DNA from: Reticulomyxa filosa
Lineage: Eukaryota > Foraminifera > Reticulomyxidae
Direction: 5' to 3'
Assembly: GCA_000512085.1 (NCBI GenBank)
Contig: ASPP01024088.1
Coordinates: 1 to 26,743 of the forward strand
DNA length: 26,743 bases
Of this stretch, positions 22,722-26,743 are shown piece by piece; positions within the stretch are counted from its first letter, which is position 1; the number at the start of each line of letters is the position of its first letter. The position numbers were made by a program, and so were the translations under genes. The notes beneath the pieces were generated by a model. That model saw only the letters and a program-made list of their open reading frames with translations. It made no database searches and was not told where the DNA came from.

Positions 22722-23983
22722 ATTTTTTTTTCTTCTTCCTCTAACTTCCTCTCACTACATCTGAGGAAATAGAAAAGAAACGAAAATCGATCACAATTGC
22801 CGGAGCAGTGCATCTAGTGGGGTATGTGTGTTTGGTAAGAAAAGAGTCAAAATGATACTTTACTTAACCCCGCCAAAGGCTGTGGTCATTTTTGCGATCA
22901 GTGCGAGTTCATAGATCGAATGATTCGAAGGTACACTTTGTAAATACCAACTAAATGTGCCGTTTTCCAACTCTTCCATACTCAAACGCGAGGACAACAC
23001 CGCGTTGAAAACCCCACATTCCACCGCGTCGTTTCCGTTTGCATTGTCGCTATTATAAACCCAATTATTTCTCGATTTTAAAGCACAGCCGTAGATCTAT
23101 TCATTTGTGATTATCTTTAACTTGTTGCAACTCCTCTCCCTACTTCTGAAGAGGAGGAGGAAGGGGGGGGGAGGAGAAAAAAAAAAAAAAGAGCCTTTTC
23201 CAATTCAAAAAAAAATTTGGAAAAGCCGATAGCAACACAAAAGATCGAAGGTGTGACGTGTTCATAAACAAAACATCATTCAGAGAAACAGGATTGGCAG
23301 TCAAATCACAAATAAAAGACGAGTTATCAAAATCACCGAGAGAGGTCTGCAGTGACGCATAAAACTTTTGATCTTTGGGAAGTGTCGAGCACAATTCATA
23401 AGATAGGCCCAATTCGGCAGCGCTCACTTCACTTGAGCAAATCTTGAATATATACATACGTATATACCATACATATTCAAAATGTTTAAATATACATTCC
23501 CAGTATATACACACTAAAAAAAAAGATTTCATTACAAAGCTTTTCTTTTTTTTTTTTTTTTTGCAATTCGTCTTCTATAACAAAAAAAAACAACAACGTA
23601 GACTATCATCGAACCTCATATCCAGTGCTACAAGGACTGTGAGAAGATTCAGATAGGTTAAATAGTTCAAACGCTTCCCATTTTGCTGCACAACCTGATT
23701 CATTTTTTGTTGCTTGCAGTTATTAATTACTTTGCTCTTCCCTCTTCCCCTCCTTTCTTCAAAAAAAAACATTTAAAAAGTAATGGGGTGAACGTTTTTT
23801 TTGAACCAAAACTATGCGAAGCTTGTTTTTTTACGTACCGTAAATCCTAAACGGCACAAATTCTACTTCGCAAAGAGTCGAATTTGAACATCCACTTCCT
23901 TTTATGCATTGGGAACTACTCCTTATAAACCAATGTAATTCCAATAATAATACCACTTTCCCAAAATTCAAATAGTCACGCAT
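20051..23983 (-). CDS. Type I single-pass membrane protein with mucin-like stalk, about 890 residues
   Basis: Exons in coding order are 23983-23839, 23712-23615, 23442-23275, 23096-22869, 22672-22288, 22182-21968, 21766-21556, 21381-20468 and 20361-20051; every junction agrees in phase. The start 'MRDYLNFGKVVLLLELHWFI' looks like a signal peptide. The ectodomain to about residue 510 has several Cys and many N-glycosylation sequons (NES, NLS, NSS, NTS, NGT, NHS, NVT, NST, NQS). A Thr/Ser-only stalk lies at about 240-310. A segment around 'SEFVQALNSQLTQSNQSQDL' precedes the membrane. The membrane helix 'SMIIGCVLLILLVCCITYAL' sits near residues 515-535 and is followed by a basic KSAKKKKSKQKQ stop-transfer stretch. 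The tail of about 350 residues is Ser/Asn/Asp/Glu-rich with no kinase or other domain recognised. A T9 run at 20768-20776 breaks the tail frame by one base. I do not recognise the family. A cell-surface adhesion or receptor role is inference. Confidence 0.7.
20768..20776 (-). other. Apparent one-base frameshift at an A9 run (coding strand) in the membrane protein tail
   Basis: On the minus strand one frame reads SHNNKKKVTAKNN and stops at TGA near 20708. With one more A it reads NNKKKSDSKKQLKDPNIASV and continues through MRQDSIEETDG to the next donor. That added base also makes the exit phase of this exon match the last exon. A missing base in the homopolymer is the simplest explanation. Confidence 0.65.
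20845..20892. repeat. Short tandem repeat encoding a Ser-Asn run
   Basis: The plus strand shows 6-bp units of the TTGCTA/TTGCTG type. On the coding strand these encode alternating Ser and Asn, then Ser-Gly, in the cytoplasmic tail of the membrane protein. Such units commonly vary in copy number. Confidence 0.7.
21779..21796. repeat. CA/TG dinucleotide microsatellite
   Basis: An uninterrupted AC repeat of about eight or nine units lies inside the intron at 21767-21967 of the membrane-protein gene. No function is implied. Confidence 0.85.
22448..22572 (-). repeat. 9-bp coding tandem repeat for the Thr-rich stalk
   Basis: On the plus strand, units close to GTACTAGTC or GTGCTAGTC repeat roughly a dozen times with small changes. 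On the coding strand they encode Thr-Thr-Ser or Thr-Thr-Gly triplets (TTSTTGTTSTTGTTSTTST). This is the classic make-up of O-glycosylated mucin-like stalks. Near-identical units suggest expansion by slippage. The plus-strand reading gives a Val-rich open frame that is a shadow. Confidence 0.85.
22689..22721. repeat. AT dinucleotide run followed by poly-T in an intron
   Basis: About 16-18 bases of alternating AT followed by a T run lie within the intron at 22673-22868 of the membrane-protein gene. No function is implied. Confidence 0.75.
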
Positions 23984-25232
23984 TTTTTCCCTATGATATG
24001 CAGATTTTTTTTTTGGAAAAACCAGCAGGTGCAGAAGTGGTCGGCTTGTTGATTCGTTTTCTTCACATTTATCTTTTCATTTACTTCATTTTTCTTTTTA
24101 TTTCTTAAATTGTTTACATTATGAAGGTTTAATATTTGATTTACCATTTTTTAAAAAGTTTTTGTTGCGAAGAAATAAAAACAAGTTTGGTGATGTGATG
24201 CCACAACAAAGCGTGCTAATTCTTTAAACAATTCCAAAAAAATTTTCTTCTGAGAAAAGTTCAAATTTTTTTACATAATATATTTTCGTTCTAAACAAAA
24301 AAATTATTATTTTCAGATAAATAAAGAATTCGACAAAGTTATTATATGTATTTTTAAATGTATTTTTCGTCAAGTTGAAGGGAAAAAAAGGCAACTGATA
24401 ATGGCAGAACAGTTATTATTTGTTCATTTCTTTGTTTTTTATTCAAATTTGCTCACAATAGCAAAAAGCAATTCACATTACAATTTCCACAGCTAACAAC
24501 TTTAAACAGGTCTAAACATTGCACGAAATACTTCTTCACAATGTCAAAGAAAAAAAATATTATTTCAGTAACATGCAAATTATGTGCATTCGGCTCAAAT
24601 TATTTGCCAGTCATTGGCCGATAATGAGATTATGGCAACAAATACGCTCATAATGTGTTGAATGTACCGTTAGTGATATGCTGGGCTAGTTATTGTATTA
24701 ATTTATATACCTTCTAAGAACTTTATGCATAACACTCCTTTTTTAAGACTATGAAAAATTGAATTTTTTTTCATTTGTCTATTTTATATTTTTTTTATCA
24801 AGAAATTGTTATTTTTCTCTTTTTTTTGTAACTATTAAGCTGTGTTTTTAAGTTGCCTTTTTTTCTGAAATGTTTAATTTCGAATTCTTTTAAAATTTTT
24901 CATGTCTTAGCAAGGCAAATGTTAGATCACATCAGGACGAATAGAGTCATAGACATAATATCTTAGCACATATTGTGATACTCACAATGATGAAGGCCTT
25001 TCACCTTTTGCTCTTATCTGTATTGAATTTTTTAAGTTTTTGTTGAATTAATTATTTATCTTAATCCACTAAATTGTGTTTGCCATGATAAGTGTAAGTC
25101 AGTGTGTTTGTAAAAATTCTTGCACATTTCAATACAGCCAATACAACGTGACAGTATGTCGCAAGCTTAAACTCCGTTTTGGTCATTAAAAAAGACTATT
25201 TGGTCCTCTACAGAACATTGCAATATTCATAG
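23984..25232. other. Long intergenic region upstream of two divergent genes
   Basis: The minus-strand membrane protein starts at 23983 and the plus-strand small gene at 25233. About 1.25 kb between them is AT-rich with no protein-like open frame on either strand. It presumably holds both promoters. No tRNA-like cloverleaf or defined motif was recognised by eye. Confidence 0.5.
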
Positions 25233-25845
25233 ATGTTCTCCTCCACAAGACAATTTAGTCATTACTATTGCAATTCTTTGTTGTGCGTCCCAACAAATAA
25301 ATGGGGTGATTTGACGAGTGCCTCGCAAACATTGACGCGTAGTTTTGCGAGTAAAACGATGCACTATCGCCCAAAAGTGATGCATCGTCGAGCGAGAAGA
25401 AGGATACTTGTAAAAAATCTAGCGGAAGGCCGTCACGCACAAGCAATTGCAATGCCATTGGAACCCCACCCATTTCCTCCGCATCCACAGAAACCGCAAG
25501 AGATAGTGTGGTGTAACAACCTACGAAGGGCATATCGTACACCAAACCAACAGACAATGAATGAAAACCTGTACACTGATCAAAAAGCAGGTGAAGAAAT
25601 GGTTTTTGAAGAAAATGAATCGACATAATGCAATTTGAGAAAATAAAAACAAACGGAAGGAATTTCTGAAAAATTCGAGTTTAAGCAAAACTACAATTGA
25701 CAATGCTATCAATGAAATTCCTAAAAATCAGGCATCTTTGACCGCTTTTTGGTGCAAAAAACAATTGATTTCTTTACTCAAAAAAAAAATCTTTAATGAA
25801 AACTCGCGGATTAATGCATCCCAATCACATCCGCCAATACTTTAG
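25233..25845 (+). CDS. Small basic protein with probable mitochondrial presequence (3' end uncertain)
   Basis: The ATG at 25233 opens an unspliced frame of 131 residues ending at TAA 25626-25628. The first 45 residues are rich in Ser, Thr and Arg and almost free of acids; 'SQTLTRSFASKTMHYRPKVM' looks like a mitochondrial targeting peptide with a RSFAS processing site. A very basic MHRRARRRILVKNLAEGRH follows, then a Pro/His-rich stretch. Alternatively a good donor (CAG|GTGAAG at 25590/25591) joins in phase 1 to an acceptor at 25638-25639. That would extend the protein through a stop-free frame (KRKEFLKNSSLSKTTIDNAI ... TAFWCKKQLISLL) to TAG 25843-25845, for 187 residues. The 49-bp intron would be the shortest here. 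Basic composition would suit an organelle ribosome or RNA-binding protein, but I do not recognise the family. Confidence 0.5.
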
Positions 25846-26743
25846 ATGATATGAACGTTCTCACTTTCATAAAGATTGGCCTGCTGACTTGGAAATACAA
25901 AAATTCATGAAACATTGAACTTTCACTCTTTTGTTATCTACTTCAAATCTTGTTCCTTGGTTATTATCACATCACATTTGATGTTTACTGTTCATCTAAA
26001 ATATCTTCATCAATAAACAAACAAAAGTATTTTTTTCATTGTCTAACAAAACATTTTATTCAAGAAAATAATGATAAACAAAAATGGTTCAAGAAACAAC
26101 AAGGCCAATCTGATATCACTACATTTAATTCAATGATCAAGTAACGATATTGATATACATAATTTCAATCAATTCAATGTTAAATGTGTATACGAATGTG
26201 AAGAAGCAAAGATGATGATAGACATATGTACTTTTATACAAGTACGTGCTATTGAATAAAAAACATTGATAAAAAAAGTGAAGAATGCTGAATGATATTA
26301 TTTCAAGAATCCAATTGCATTCATTTATTAAGTTATTTTAATTATTTTTCAACCACTGACTCCAAATATTTCACTTTTCTTTTTAATTTAATTTCACAAA
26401 ATTCATTTTCACTTTTCTTAAAAACGTACTTTCCCACTCCAGATTCTTTACACTCCTAAAACGTATTTCATGTTACGTTATTTGACAAAAAGAATTGTGT
26501 GGATATCCAAAAAAAGATTAATTAAATTTCTTTATCATTTTTAAGTAGATATTATGCTTTTGTTCAATAAATACACGTAGCAAGTCTGTTGAAATATATC
26601 TCTTTCTAAGCAACAAATATGTTTTTATTATCCAAAAAAGAAGCATATTGTTATTTAATCGGCTTTGTTTAAACCACATATCAACAATCATTCTTTTTAT
26701 AAAACATAGTCAAATAAAAAAACTCATAATCAAATTCAAAAAA
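25846..26743. other. 3' flanking region; one short protein-like frame, otherwise nothing seen
   Basis: Just after the small gene, 25849-25917 reads 'YERSHFHKDWPADLEIQKFM' before a TGA. It is in frame with a second reading of the preceding stretch (GLMHPNHIRQYFR) but separated from it by a TGA. The rest to the window end is AT-rich with no supported gene. Confidence 0.45.

Noticed and set aside
22185-22772. 195-residue Val-rich plus-strand open frame
   Set aside because: It is antisense to the Thr-rich repeat of the membrane protein; GTN codons are the mirror of ACN codons.
25950-26144. 64-residue plus-strand open frame near the window end
   Set aside because: It is AT-driven composition with no recognisable motif and no splice context.

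Overview
This window is eukaryotic nuclear DNA from a protist. It is very AT-rich, full of poly-A and poly-T runs, and its genes are cut by many short introns of about 66-320 bp. Donors are often GTTTT, GTAAA or GTATG, and acceptors are T(A)AG or CAG. The look and gene content would suit a foraminiferan such as Reticulomyxa filosa, but the organism is inferred, not proven. No rRNA, tRNA, CRISPR array, transposon or virus was recognised. I joined the exons by hand from reading frame, splice-site phase and remembered family conservation, so exon edges are proposals.

Layout. (1) Bases 1-339: last exons of a plus-strand beta-trefoil-like protein. (2) About 1078-2777, plus: a chromatin protein with an MRG (MRG15/Eaf3) domain, preceded by a CUE-like helical motif instead of a chromodomain. 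(3) 3514-14068, plus: the dominant gene, a giant protein of roughly 3,150 residues of the Furry/MOR2/Tao3 cell-morphogenesis family. It ends in an acidic disordered linker and a C-terminal RGS domain. (4) 14750-17963, minus: an ankyrin-repeat protein of about 760 residues in eight exons, convergent with gene 3. (5) 18453-19336, plus: a 272-residue cation-dependent O-methyltransferase with a hydrophobic N-terminus, divergent from gene 4. (6) 20051-23983, minus: a single-pass type I membrane protein of about 890 residues in nine exons. It has a signal peptide, a glycosylated ectodomain, a Thr-rich mucin-like stalk encoded by a 9-bp tandem repeat, one membrane segment and a long charged tail. (7) 25233 to about 25845, plus: a small, probably mitochondrially targeted protein with an uncertain 3' end.

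The most unusual item is the union of a Furry/MOR2-type scaffold (NDR-kinase and polarity pathway) with an RGS domain (heterotrimeric G-protein signalling) in one predicted protein. Within that gene, a stop-free 66-bp intron would add a hydrophobic 22-residue insert to the RGS domain if retained.

Three apparent one-base frameshifts lie exactly at homopolymers (8310-8316, 11114-11120, 20768-20776). They look more like sequencing errors than biology but should be checked. The genes are not an operon and show no obvious shared pathway, although the Furry-RGS protein, the ankyrin protein and the membrane protein could all act at the cell cortex or in signalling.
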